A DNA stretch of 64,000 nt, taken from Atherinomorus stipes. Taxonomy: Eukaryota; Chordata; Actinopteri; Atheriniformes; Atherinidae. The number at the start of each line of letters is the position of its first letter. Positions within the stretch are counted from its first letter, which is position 1. Location: positions 481,529 through 545,528 of the forward strand of contig JALJCO010007818.1 in NCBI GenBank assembly GCA_023101725.1, in the 5' to 3' direction. Position numbers and translations under genes: made by a program. Below are positions 1-12,900 of the stretch, piece after piece. The notes beneath the pieces were generated by a model, which was given only the letters and a program-made list of their open reading frames with translations, was not told where the DNA came from and made no database searches.

Positions 1-44
1 CTCTGCTTTCTGAAATGCCGAAACATCTTCAATAACGCTTTTAA
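1..44. repeat. Right-end fragment of a TTAA-flanked MITE
   Basis: The first 40 bases are the near-exact reverse complement of the left arm of the MITE at 4334-4916 (shared core CTGAAATGCCG then AAACATCTTC). They are followed by TTAA at 41-44, the expected target-site duplication. The rest of the element lies off the left edge. Confidence 0.75.
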
Positions 45-1805
45 CTCTTAACATTTTTAACTCCAGAGTTTCCTAATGGAGATCTTTCACTTTGAGGGCT
101 TTGCCTACTGAGTCCAGGGAGTACTAGCTGCCCTTTTCTTGGTGCTTGGGGTCGTGCACTGCAGCCGTAGGCCTGCCCTGATCTGGGGGGTCTCTGTGGC
201 GAGGCCCTCTGTAAACATGGGTGGGCTGGCTCTTGCTGTGAATGGATCCTCCATCTTATCATTTCCTCATCAGCGTCAAGCCAGATGGTCATTACAATTA
301 GTATTTTTATGCCCATTCACTTAAAAGACAGAGATTAGAGTTTGGGAGTCATGGATGCGTGAAGCTTGTGTTTATTTTGATATGCATTTGTTTGTATTAT
401 GTCAAGCACTTTATGTTGCCTTTTAATGGTGTGAAAAGGACTTTATAAATTAAGTTTGATTTGATTTGATTTGAAATATCTATAAGGTGACTGGGTTATG
501 GCTGACCAGGTCATAAATTGGGAATGAATGAATGAACTGGGAATAAATTGGGAATGGGAATTGAGGAGGTGGAGTTAAGCTACTGTACAGTATGTAAACT
601 AGGTAGCTTTAATTTCATTTTCTGAGCTGAACCATGTCAGATTAAAATAAAAGGAGGAGACTTTTTAATAAGGACCTGAGAGGTTTTACATTAAAAAATT
701 CAGCATGTGGATGTAATGAAAGTTGTAAGGACACATTTGGTCCTGGTATGTTTCATTTCTCTGAGGGGCTCTGTAAATGTATTTCAGCAGGTAGAAAAAC
801 ACCAGCAAAGATTTAAGTTTAGAAAACTCTAGAGGCGCCTCACATTCATCTTAAGACCTCCAGGGGGGGAGGGGGATCCTGGCCCTAGATGTTCCCCTCC
901 AGCGACACAAATGATGATAAAGTAGAGGTCGTTTTTATAAAACCTGCTTTTATAACATCATATTCTGTAGTTTCTTTTTTCAGGTCAATGACTAAAAATA
1001 GCTTTCTGGTTCTATGTAACACACACACACCTTCACACACCGACTGTCAGTCTGCAACGCTGTTCCCCACTATAGCTGATAACAGTTGAGACGAGAAGAG
1101 TCAAGGTCTTTCCTGAGCAGGACATCGTCCTGTGGTCAAGCCCGAGTCCCCGCAGCCCACAGCTGAGCGCTCGGCTGGAAAATTGATGTCGGTGAAGACC
1201 TGAGGGTTTTTCTATTGTCTCGAGGGCAGTTACAGGAATCTGTTTGGTCCTCAAACGAGACTCATCGTTGCTGTCTGCTGCAGAGGTCTGGTTTCACCTT
1301 GTTCCAGCATCGTGTAAACATTCAGTTATTGCTTTTACCTCAGCTGTTTGAGCTCCTTCTGAAGGTCAGATGACTTCCAGTTCACAGAAAGTTTGTTTTT
1401 TCACATCAGCCGGATGAATATGCTCAGTGTCCTTTCAGCAGTCATAACTCCTCATCTGGCACACTTTGTGCAATTTCATGTGAATTTGCTGGTAGTATTT
1501 CTGTGTCAACTTTAAGGTGGACATAAAACAAATTTCTGATGGCCTGTAAAATTCTTTAACTAAACAAGTATCAATAAGTATAACATCAGATTGAATCTGT
1601 GGAAAAAGAGGAGATTTTCAAAACTATTTACCACTCCACACAAAAGAAAATGATTCATTCTCTTAAATATATATATAAAAAATAAAATTAAAGAAATCAC
1701 AATTTTACATCCCTAGAACCTATTAAATAATCCAGGCTCTGTAGTTTACTCTGAATACTACATTGAGTTATTTGACATCATTTATCTGTCCTGTGGCGAC
1801 CTGAC
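45..1805. other. No gene recognised; presumed phosphatase intron
   Basis: I see no exon in this stretch on either strand. It contains a retroposon-like tail at about 370-478 and ordinary AT-rich sequence. It is probably the next intron of the minus-strand alkaline phosphatase gene, whose exon beginning with the GKSVGIVTTTR-type segment would be expected further left. Confidence 0.5.
370..478 (+). repeat. Retroposon-like 3' tail with (GATTT)n
   Basis: The stretch reads GTCAAGCACTTTATGTTGCC, then AAAGGACTTTATAAATTAAG, and ends in TTTGATTTGATTTGATTTG. This is the characteristic 'cell-size/period' tail of a common fish retroposon. The family name is not assigned. Confidence 0.4.
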
Positions 1806-1980
1806 CTGCATCTTTGGCCCACTTCAGGATGGACGTGACCTCGTTCCCCTTCTGGGTTTTGCAGACTCCGTTACGAGCTGCCGCACTCACTCCAATGGTG
1901 TTCAGGTTGGTTTTCACTCCACACAAATACGCTGTGGCTGTGGCTGCACTGTCGGGAATCTGGAAGTCCACACAGTAGGT
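1806..1980 (-). CDS. Alkaline phosphatase exon 4: catalytic serine
   Basis: The exon encodes 58 codons plus one base, from [18 protein letters not shown] to ILKWAKDA. It carries the nucleophilic Ser in the conserved PDSA motif and the AYLCGVK stretch. The acceptor is TGCAG at 1981-1985 (as CTGCA on +); the donor is GTCAGGTC immediately below 1806. Phase 0 in, phase 1 out. Confidence 0.9.
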
Positions 1981-4900
1981 CTGCAGGACACACACACGCA
2001 TACAGAGATGACTGAAAACAGAACAAACTGCTGGACAACATGAGCCTGATGTGCATAAAAATACTGTAGCAAGTAAAAATGCAGTCCAGGAAAAATCATT
2101 TAACAGAACAGAACATTAACTATTGTTATAATTTAATCATATGTCATAAAAATGGTTTTCAGCATCTAGCCTAAGTATGATTTTATGTTGGCAAATTATT
2201 TTACTAGCTCTAACTAAAGGGGATGGGACAAAAAACAAGAGAAGAAACAGCCAAAATACATTCAGGGTCTTCTGGTTCGTTACAAACCAACCAGAATCCC
2301 TCATGTCATCAGGATCAAGTCTACTTTCTGTTCCCAGGTTTAAACATGTCAAGGTTGTTTTCAAGTAAATGTGACACCCTAATGTGTACTCACATTATTA
2401 ATTTGTGTTAACATGGGAAAAGAGTAACTTTGGGAAACTGTTTTAAGTTGTAGTTACAAACTCACGCCACAAGGTGGCACATTACTCGTGATGTCACAGG
2501 TGCTGCTCTCAAATATGGCCGAAGTGGGGCACAGAGAAACTTCATCATTCGTGTGTCTCATTATCTTCTGTATTTTACAGGTTAGTAACCATGGTAAAAC
2601 CACACATAATGGGCTAGAATGTATTTATAAGAAACACAGCTAAATGTGGACAAATAAATCAGCTGGTACTGCATTTTGCTAAATTTTGAGGGAAGTGTAA
2701 AGACATGGCGATGATGCCGCCAGCGCCATTTTGAGATTAATTACAAGGTTATTATTGGTATACTTGCTCTTTGTTCTATTTCCTGTCATTGGGTTAATGT
2801 GTTTTTATGTTGTTAGCAGTAAGAAATGTATGTTTTAGGTTTTGTTGATTTGTAATGGAAATGTTGAAAGTTAAAGCTAAACCTGCCGGCTTACATGTCT
2901 TTCTTCCATGCAATTTACCAGCCTTTAAGCTACACGGTGGTATGCTATAACAGTTGTATTGTTAAAGCAGTCAGCTGAGAGTATTAGAAAGGTATTCTGT
3001 ATAGAAAACAGAGTAAGTAGATAAATTGTTTAAACAGTGCTAAAAACAAGTAATCCATTACATGGTGACATGGAAAAAGGACAGAACCTGATTTAAGATG
3101 CCGCACATGAAGTCGGCTAAATGTATATTTTATTTAACAAAAGAAGAGTGTAATATGATAAAACGAAAAAAAAAAAAGCATGAATAAATAGGGCAGGAGT
3201 GAGGCTCAGAGACACTTCACCAGTCGCATCATTTTCTGTATTTTACAGATTTGATTTAATTTGATTCGGTTCGATTTGATTTGAGATCGATAGGTAGATC
3301 GGTGTGGCGTCTGCTGATGCGGACTCTGCATCGGCCTGTCATGGTGAAGAAGTTGATACAGAAGGAGAAGCTCTCGATTTTACTGGTCGATCTACGTTCC
3401 TACCCTCACCTTTGGTCATGAGCTGTGGTGACCAAAAGAACGAAATCAAGGAGCTGAAATGAGTTTCCTCCGCAGGGTGGCCGGGCTCTCCCTTAAAGAT
3501 GGGGGGGGGGGCTTGGTTATCTGGGAGGGACTCCAGATAGAGCAGCTCCTCCTCCACGTTGAGAGGAGCCAGATGAGGTGGCTCAGGCATCTGGTCAGGA
3601 TGCCTCCTGGATGCGTCCTGGTGAGGTGCTCTGGGCACGTCCCACCAGGATGAGACCCAAGGGAAGACCCAGGACACACTAGAAGGACTCTGTCTCAAGG
3701 CTGGCCTGGAACACTTTTGGACCCCCCAGATAAGCTGGCAGATATGGCCGGGGAGAGGGAAGTATGGGCTTCCCGCTAAGGCAGTTACCCCCATGGCCTG
3801 ACCTCGGATAAGCAGCAAGAAAATGGGTAGACGGACAGATGGATGGTGATATTTTAAGTTACTCATATTTAACTATAGACACCAACATGGATGCAAGCAA
3901 GGGTCCATCGTAGAGGCTTAGCAACAGAAAGCCTCACTGTGCAAACGTGACATTGAACGTGCCACTCGTTTGTTGAATGGTAACGCGTTCTCAGACATTT
4001 TACAGTAATAAATGGATGCGACTGACAGTTTACAGCTAAATAATCTGGCATCTGTGCAGCTACCTATATGTTCCAGTGTGTGTATCTGTGTGTGCACCTT
4101 AGCCAGTCCCAAGTGGGGGAAAGTGTCCATGGTCATCACAGTCTCCTCTCCGGTGCGGTTCTGCAGCTGTCCTTTCAGGATCCGGGCTGCTGTGTAGGTT
4201 GTGAGTCCCATACCTGACACATCACAAACAAAAACACAGACATTTACATAATGCACCTTTAACACACTCCCTCAGTTTAAAGATGTGATGCTTTAACACA
4301 TCTTCTTCTTCTGAAAGTCAAACTTTGAATTAAAGGCATTATAGAAGATGTTTTCGGCATTTCAGAAAGCAGAGACTGTTAGTGAGTTTTGGAATAATGT
4401 ACATGCGCAAGACCAACCTGCGAGATTCCCAGCTCCCTCCCCCGGCCACAGAACAACGTGCATGAGCCACGGCGGTGTTTAGCAGACAGCAGGTTCAGAC
4501 TCTCCATCATGTCACAAACGCAAGTAAAACAGACGTCGTCTGAACGTTGCTAACTGCTAGCAGAATGATGCTAGCTACCTGCTGTAAACATCAGACGAGA
4601 GCACACAGCTTCCGGCACGCAGTATTACTGTCGACAATCAATCGCTCTCATTGATCAGTCTCGCCTATTACCCGTTGAATTGACCGTCAATCACTTTTAC
4701 AGCAGTAGTAAAAGTGACGAGCCAGTAGACAAATGAAAAATGTTTGCAACGCAGGGATGATTAGCGGATGTTTTTCCAGCCCCATTACTTTCACAGCTGA
4801 TATATAATAATATTTATATATTTTAAGTTTTTAATTTATCATAGTGTATGGGGTAGTAAACCCAATGTGATCAAATATTGCAAAAATTGGTGAAAGAAAC

Positions 4901-6941
4901 ATCTTCTTTAATGCCCTTAAATATCATACCAGACACTGGTTTGGCTTCGTCTCACCCGTTGAGCCGGGTGAGGTTGTTCGGTAACACTATGGTCAGGAAA
5001 TAACATGGTTTTCTGTAACTCACCATCTCCCAGGAAGAATACAATGTTTTTGGCAACATTGGTGTTGGGCTTCCTGTCCAGCACCCATTGTAAGTTCTCT
5101 CTGGCCTGTGTCCTCCAGAAGTCAGGATCCTCCTCTTCTGCAGGCAAACAAAGATCAAACTGGTCTTGATCCAGAGATGATGAGCTAATCAGGAAGAAAA
5201 TTTCCTGTAAAAACCCTAACTATTATCTGTCATTTCAACATTTTCTGTCTAAGCTGGGTGAGCAAATAGTTTTTAAAGAAAATGTCAAGTTTACTAATCA
5301 GTTGTGTAATCCAGAAGAAAGTCCAGAAGGTTAATTGACCTATGGCTAAACCACGCCCCCAAAACGCGATGAGCCAATCACAGTGCGCACAGCTTTCCCT
5401 ACACTCGGACATTCTCTGCTTGAACGTCCATTGAAATGCATTGAAGTTAGTCCGTTTTTGTTCGTTTTTATGTGTTCTTTTTAGTTTAAAATGGTCAAAC
5501 GTGTGCATGGGGTACATGCAACTCCGATACTAGGTATCCTGAGAGGCTGGGTGACAGGGCGTATTTTTTTGCCTTTTACCAAGTCACATCAAGCCAAAGT
5601 TATGCGTCAGACCACAGCATCAACTGAACGTGGATAAAACGAACAAGGATGTCTACATCTGTTCTAAGGTAAGGCAACATCGTATTCAAGGCAACATGTT
5701 GTCACTTTGCTTGAAAGAAATATGAAGTTACCTTCCCTAACGTTAGTTTAAGTTGGCTAACGCTAGCTAAACATGCTAGTTTTGGTACGTGGTAACGGTA
5801 CATAAGACGCTGTCGTGTAGTAGGTGTAGTAACGTCGATAACGACACGCCTCTGGCTTCCAAGCTGCAGCCAGACTGCTCCGCTTCCGTGGCTGTTTGAT
5901 CAGTTTTTGTCAGATGATCACTTTTGGCACAACAACAGCAGCCGTGCAGTAGTTTGTGCAAGAAACTGAGGGAGCGACACGAGTCACATTCAGAGATTCA
6001 CAGGCTGATTTCTACTCCCAGTTTAAGACTTCTGAACAATTTCTTTTTGTTTGTTTGTATTGTTTTTATGTTTTTTAATTTATCTTGTCATGATCACTCT
6101 GTCTGATCACGCGTCTGTTGTCCGTGTTGACAGCTGTCATCTCCCGAAATGTCACATAGCGCCTGTCACGGGAATGTTTGTTTGTCCGAGTGAGTGGAGG
6201 GGGCGGGGCTTAGCCATAGGTCAATTGTTCACTCTAGTTCACCGTGAGAGTGTGTGTTAGGTTATTTGCCACTCTGCATGTGACCTGTCCAGGTTACCCT
6301 GCCTTTCATCTAGTAGCTGCTGGGTTATTGACTTCAGCCTAGAGATGCACCAATCAGATACACGGATCGGTTATTGACTAATTAGCTGAATCAGATATCT
6401 GATGAATGAGGCCGATCCAGCATTCCGATCCAATGATTTCTTTTTGTTGATCACTATCCTACACAGCAATACAATTACAGCCATCTAGTTACTTCAATGT
6501 TAAGTTTGCAACGCCGGTTACAGCATCACGCAGAGCAAAGAAGTGTTATTAATTTCTTTTTTGCTGCTAATATACACTTTATTTGCTAATAAATCATATT
6601 AAGTAGGGCTGGGGAAAAAAATCGATACACTGAAATATCGTGATATTTTCATATGCTGATATCATATCGACATGTTAAAAATGTGGTATTGATCTAATTT
6701 ACTAATGAAATTTTGCAAGATTTCCTTGTTCAGTCAAGAAATCTTGCAGGGTTTTCGTGAAATCTCGCAAGATTTCACCGTTATCTCACGAGATTTCGTT
6801 GGTAAAATAGATCAGTAGCTACTGCATTTTTGAATCTCTATATGAAATCTGCATATGAAAATATCGCGATATTTCAGTGTACTGATTTTTTTCCCAGCCC
6901 TAATATTGAGTACATTTATATCTGTGTTAATTTACCTTTTT

Positions 6942-6981
<40 letters not shown>

Positions 6982-9900
6982 GTCCTGTCCAGCATCGAAG
7001 CAAGCAGAATGGAAATCTGATTGCTTTATTCTGTTGAACAGTTTTGCTTTATCAAGCGGAGCTTTATGAATATAAGGCTCCACTTGATATCATGTTTTTC
7101 ATTTTATTTCTTTATTTAAACATTTGTCTATTCACCATTCCATTTCATACTGCTGGGCCTGACAAGAGAAAATGAAAGTAACAGAGGTAATGATAGAAAG
7201 TGAAACAGAGAGAGAGGAGTAAGGAAGAGGAAGAGAGAGAGGAGAGAAAACATGAATCCACTTACACAGTTCACTGGTACATCTGTACCGCGATCCTTAA
7301 ACAACCAAGTTCTCTGTTGGAAAAAAAACAAGCAATCCCCTACAGGAGGACCTGCAGGTGGCTTAAATATCCTCAGATCATACAAACACACGCAGAACTA
7401 CGCAGAGAAGAGGTACAACTAGTCAGCGAATGGGAAGTAGGGAAGAGGTACAACCTAGTCATCGCAATGGGAAGTAGAGAAGAGGTACAACCTAGTCATC
7501 GCAATGGGAAGCAGTGTCACAGTGTCAACATGCATAATAAAGGGTGCTCCGTGGTGATACAGTCATGCAGATGCAGCCTCGTCTCTGCAAGGAGGAGGAA
7601 GCCCGCAAGGCTCACGACCCAGGCCCCCAGCAGCCACCCAGAGGCCCAGATCCCAGCTACCCCCCCCAAAGAGCGGACATGCATCCCCCCGAAGGGCGGC
7701 AAAAGGCGGCCCCAGCCGGAGCCCCCTGCAGTCTGGAGGCCCAGGCCCCAGCGGACCAAGACCAGCAGCTGCCGACCCCACCGGGCGCCGGGCGTCCCCC
7801 GGAGCGGAGACAGCGCCGGGCCCAGGGCCCAAGCGCCCAGGAGCAGCCACCCCCCCCCCGGACCCGGGCGGCCCAACCGAAACCCAGGAGGACCGGACCC
7901 CCCAGACGACGCCCCCCAGGGCAGGCCAGCCCCCACCCCAAAGTCCCTGCCCCATACACCTGACACCAGGGCGCCACCACCTCTACCACCCCCTACCCCG
8001 CCACCACGCTCGCACACACACTCCCCACACACCTACCCCAACACTAGGGCTGAAAGATATACCGTCACCGCCCCCACATCGAGACACAGGCACCCAAGAC
8101 ATCAATACCGCAAGAGCAACCACATACAGGATACAGATCCCCCCTGCGCCCGCCCCGCACAAAAAGCCCCGGAAGCCACAAACAAAACCGCACCCCCCAC
8201 CAAAGCGCCCGGCCCCCAACCAACCCGCAGCCACACCGCACCACACCGACACCAAGATGCCCGGCACGAATACCGAGATACGAACCTCCGCCCACACCGC
8301 CCAGCCCTACCCAACACCTCCGTGTACCCCCCCCCACACACACATACACCCACCCACTCCGCTCTCCGACCTTACATACCCACACTCACTCCTCTCTCCA
8401 CCCCCAACACTCTCCTCCCTCTACCGTCCACACCTACCCCCACCTCCTCATACCCTCTAACACACACATGCACTCCCCCCACATAACTGCACCAACCCCT
8501 CCCCCACCCCCCCACACATACGCCCCCACCACCCCATACAGTCCCCCCTTACATGTCCAGCCCCGCCCATCCCTCTGACCTATCACACTCCCGCCCTTCC
8601 TTCCTTCAGCCCCTCATGACCATCCCTAATAGACACTCACGAGCATGCCACTCCTTCCTCCATCCCCCCTTTCCTCCAACCACTTACCCACATCTCCTCC
8701 CTCTTCCAGCCCAAGTTCCTCCCTCCCACATTTCCTCTTTCACACTCTCATTCATTATTCACACATACCCACCTCTCTCTTGCCCATGCCCTCGTGCCTC
8801 CTGAGTGGTAGCTCGGGCCGGGGAAGGAGCCGCGAGCTCCAAGCCCCCAACACGTTCCCCCCCCCCACCACCATCCCCATCCTTTTTTCTTTAACAAGGC
8901 AAAATGTTTATATTATGTCTACCCTGATGCCTTCACTCACATGGCAAAGAATACAGTTCATCCATTCAACAGTGGTATCAGGTATCGGCCGATAGCTCAG
9001 CCAGGTATCGGTATCAGAAAAAACTGGATTGGTGCATCTCTACTCCAGCCCTGAAACCCTGCGGTGGATGGGAAACAGACTTCCCAATTAATGAACGAGG
9101 ATTTGAGAAAATTGACAAAACTAAGGCAACCAGCTTCGTAAGACGAATAAATAAAACAAAAAAACTTATCGGATTTCATTCATGAAACATTAGTAAATTT
9201 ACGAACAGATTTATTTGTAAAGGTTTAAACCTTTATTTATTTGTAAAGGCCACTAAAAACTCACTCTGGATTCAGGAGCACGTAAAATTGTGTTCGGAAA
9301 ACTTGGATTTGATCGTAAACACGAGTGTAGATCATCAATGCCAAATGATCATAAATTCACAGCACACTGCCCGTTAATCGGCAATGAGCTCCAAAAAAGG
9401 AGGTGCAGACCGACACCTCCGGCTTACCTGTCAGTCACGGCACAAGCAGAGAGAGAGCGAGCAAAAGAGAAAGAAGAACTTCGCTGAAGCAGAGATGGAG
9501 ATTATTTTGAGTGAAATTGAGTTAAAAAAACACATTTTATTTTCATCAATTAGCAGTGGTGTGACAGGAACAGGCAAATCAAAAGCCTGGAAGGAATAAC
9601 AGACACAGTTAATGTGGCTCTGCTGTCCCCATGCCCGAGGTAAAAAGAAATATTAGTGCACACAGAAAAAAATATATCTGCCACAGGAGGAGGTTCACTG
9701 TCCAAGTTGTTAGACGAGCGCATAGCAGGAATTATTAGAGCGCTTTGTCAGGAATCACATTTTTCAACTGAATCTGTCCATAATAGAGCGCAATATGAGT
9801 TGAAATTGTAATTTACAACAGGAACAAGCATCATTTACGTGTTCGTACATCTACACAAGCGCTACACACAGTCGAGAGCATGTGTAGATTTTGTGAGTAG

Positions 9901-12900
9901 CTACGAACAGATCAGAGCTACTAAAATGTTGATGAATGCGAGATTCACGTAAATTACACAACTACGAACAGTTTACACACAAATTCGCTCCGCTCACGTT
10001 TCATGAATGAGACCCAATGTGTGAGAGGAACTCCAAGTTGTGATATAATATTGGATAAATTTAGACTGAATTTATTCAGAAGCATTTTCAACATAAAACA
10101 AGAGTTTTTTCAGCTCAAAGACCTCAGGAGACTTTATATCTATCCTAACTTTGATTTACCTGTTTAATCTAGAGTCACACAACCTAATTGAGTTTGAAAA
10201 AGCTTTGCAGCTGGTTGTCTTACTTTTCTAAGTTCATTCGTTGTGTAATTATCAAAGTATGACAGCTAAAAGTCAGGTTTCATGTTGATAAAGATTTGTC
10301 TCTCATGTCCAGCAGCACAGCTCACCAGCTTAAAGTTCATGATAAGTAATATTCTTCTGCTTTATGACATTGCAGAGAGCTTGAATAGCCTTTTAAAGTA
10401 CGGCGCGTCCTTGCACAGGTGCAACTTTGCGCTTTGAAGCAACATCAAACCGAGAGTTGGAGAGGCTGTGTGTGCATCCTGCAGCAGATCACTCAATGAA
10501 AACTGTCCTCTGGGACTCCACCGTGTGTCAGGATGCTTGTTTGTTGCAGCAGCTGTCACATCTCACTCTCATGCTCTCTTATCTTCTGCCGTACATCTCT
10601 GTGTGCTGTAAACAGTTTGATACGGCCCTCCGCCATGAATGCTGATAAAACAGTTGCACAACTCCACACGGACTGTATGTACTGATCTGAAAGGACTGGA
10701 AGCTTCTTCCAAAGCAACCACGGACGGTTTAAACCGTGACAGCTAATGTGGAGTCTGAGGAATGATGAAGGAGAAGAAAGGAAAAGCAGAGAAGCCAATC
10801 CAGAATGGCAGATGATTAAGTTTTAAAAGCATATGTAGAAAACTAGAAAAGAAATGTGATGCTTGGGTAAAAAGAGAATCCAACATCAAAGTCCTTTTCA
10901 GGCTTCTGTGATGATGAATGACAGCAAAATCTGCTGGTTTGGGTGGAAGAAAGAGAAAGTAGGAAAGCAAAAAGTCTCAAAGTGTTACCTGAGGAAAGAG
11001 AAATTAGTTATATTTCTGAAATGATCATACTGAACACCACACAGACCAGTATCAGCTTTAGACTCACACCACCCACTGTGTACAGAAACAGCCTATCATC
11101 AGCTCTTTACCACATCAGTTGGGCCGCATGTTAAAGTTATTCAGTCCAGCGGTCTGTTTCACAAAGCAGGTTTAATGACAACCATGAGTTGTTTAACCCT
11201 GAAATTAGGGAAACTCTTGAGTTTTCCATTTCACAGAGGTAGGTAACTCAACCGTTTCACAAAGAGGGGTAACTTAAACCCTAGGTCAGGTACCAGAGCA
11301 ACAGATTCTTTGAAACTAACCTGATTGGGAGCAGGTTAATGTTGAAAAACCTTGAGTTTCTCGCTGTCTCCACCCACTTTCAGCCACACTCATTTCATTT
11401 AATCATTCATTCAGACAGTCAGCCAGCGAGTTTTGGCTGCTGCCATCTCTAAAAAAAAAAAATCAGAGTCAGCAGGTTATAGACGAGTCCTTTCGTTAAG
11501 GATTTCATAGATGAAGATACAGCATGACTGCACGGAGAGTTAATTGTTATCACGGACAGATGTGCTTTTATTTCCCAACAGCTGGCATTACAGCTTCACA
11601 TCACTGAATTATCTACATACACGAGCTAATCCCTCCATACATTTGTGATATCACCAGCCATATGTGACAGTTGGGGGTCCAGTCTCCAACTGTCTTGGGC
11701 TGTCCCCTCAAAGCAGGCAGTGTTTATTCCCCTGCATTTTTTTGCAAATGGATCTTTTTCTTTCATTGTGGATGCAGGGCATTTGAGCAATGCGACGGTT
11801 ACATTTCATCTGAACGCTGCTGACAAGGATGCTTCTCCCCTGCGGGATTGCTCTTGAGTTGAATAAATGTTAAAAAGCTGCAGTGGGAGTACAGAGCAGG
11901 ATTTAAACACCAGCTTCTCAGGGGGAGGCAGGTGCGCCAGCCATTCAGCCAAACAGGTACTGGTCCACAGCTCCACTTAGAGTCAAAGTCACAGGATCCC
12001 AGACTGTCACACTACCATTTAACCAGTTTTACCCTATAATAATATTGTGATTGTACAGGACAGAATTTAAACTTAAATCTTCTCCACGCCGTCTCTCTTT
12101 CTTTTCAGCAGCAGTTCAAACTCGCCATATGAGGCTTTAGGGCTGGAATATACTGAAGTGTATCTATCTGCGGCTTGCAACCCAGTAGGCGTGTCATGCA
12201 GTGGGCGTGCCCTATAGTGGCCGTGTCGCATAGAGGGTGGGTCTGGTTAGGTTTAGGGGAAGGGTCAGGGGTAGGGCTAGATTTTACCGTGCTCTCATTG
12301 GCCTGGTGGGCGTGTCGTCGAGTAACATCGCTCTACGACACGCCCCTGTCTTGCGAGCCACAGATAGACTTGCTGCTGGCGAAAGTGTTTTGGGTGCGGG
12401 GGGGGGTGGGGGGGGGGGGGAGGGGGCTGGGGTGGAAGGGAGGGGGGGGTTCGGCCTATGGCCTGGGGGCGGTGCGAGTACGTCACACTACGACACGCCC
12501 ACACTACGACACGCCCCTGTCTTGCGAGCCGCAGATAGACCCTTCTCGCTGGCGAGGCGTCCTTGTCCGCATCATAGCGCCCACATGTTCCGAACGTACA
12601 TATGGCACGGGTCACTCACGTTGACGCGAGGTAACGTGCCGCGTGTGTGTGGTGCAAATATTGACTTGAACGCTAGAGGTACTCATGCGATGTTCTCTGC
12701 GACTTTGGTTAAGCGTTCGCACATCCCACCACTGCTGGCAACAAGACCTAAAATGATCGTTTCTTCTTCCTCCAGAGCATTGTCCACATACACCTGGATC
12801 GTTCACGTATGACCTGGAAATACAATCTGACCAGCAGATTGACATTTTCACATTCTCAGTGTCCAGGTGCCGTGTAGCCTACTGCTCCTAGCGGTGGCCT

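Larger units (their letters stand above)
6340..9042. mobile_element. Non-autonomous hAT element with C-rich cargo (2.7 kb)
   Basis: Perfect 16-bp terminal inverted repeats TAGAGATGCACCAATC start at 6340 and end at 9042. They are flanked by 8-bp near-identical duplications, CTTCAGCC (6332-6339) and CTCCAGCC (9043-9050). The 8-bp duplication and terminus are typical of hAT elements. No transposase is present. The interior holds a nested MITE, a T-run, a 38-bp tandem repeat and about 1.3 kb of extreme C-rich sequence. Confidence 0.85.

Noticed and set aside
3339..3866. 175-codon minus-strand open frame as a gene
   Set aside because: It is the antisense shadow of a LINE 3' end whose plus strand reads as known reverse-transcriptase sequence.
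7200..8486. 428-codon plus-strand open frame as a protein gene
   Set aside because: It is Pro/Thr/His-rich with no domain, lies in a C-rich tract where stops are rare, overlaps other equally open frames on both strands, and lies inside a hAT element.
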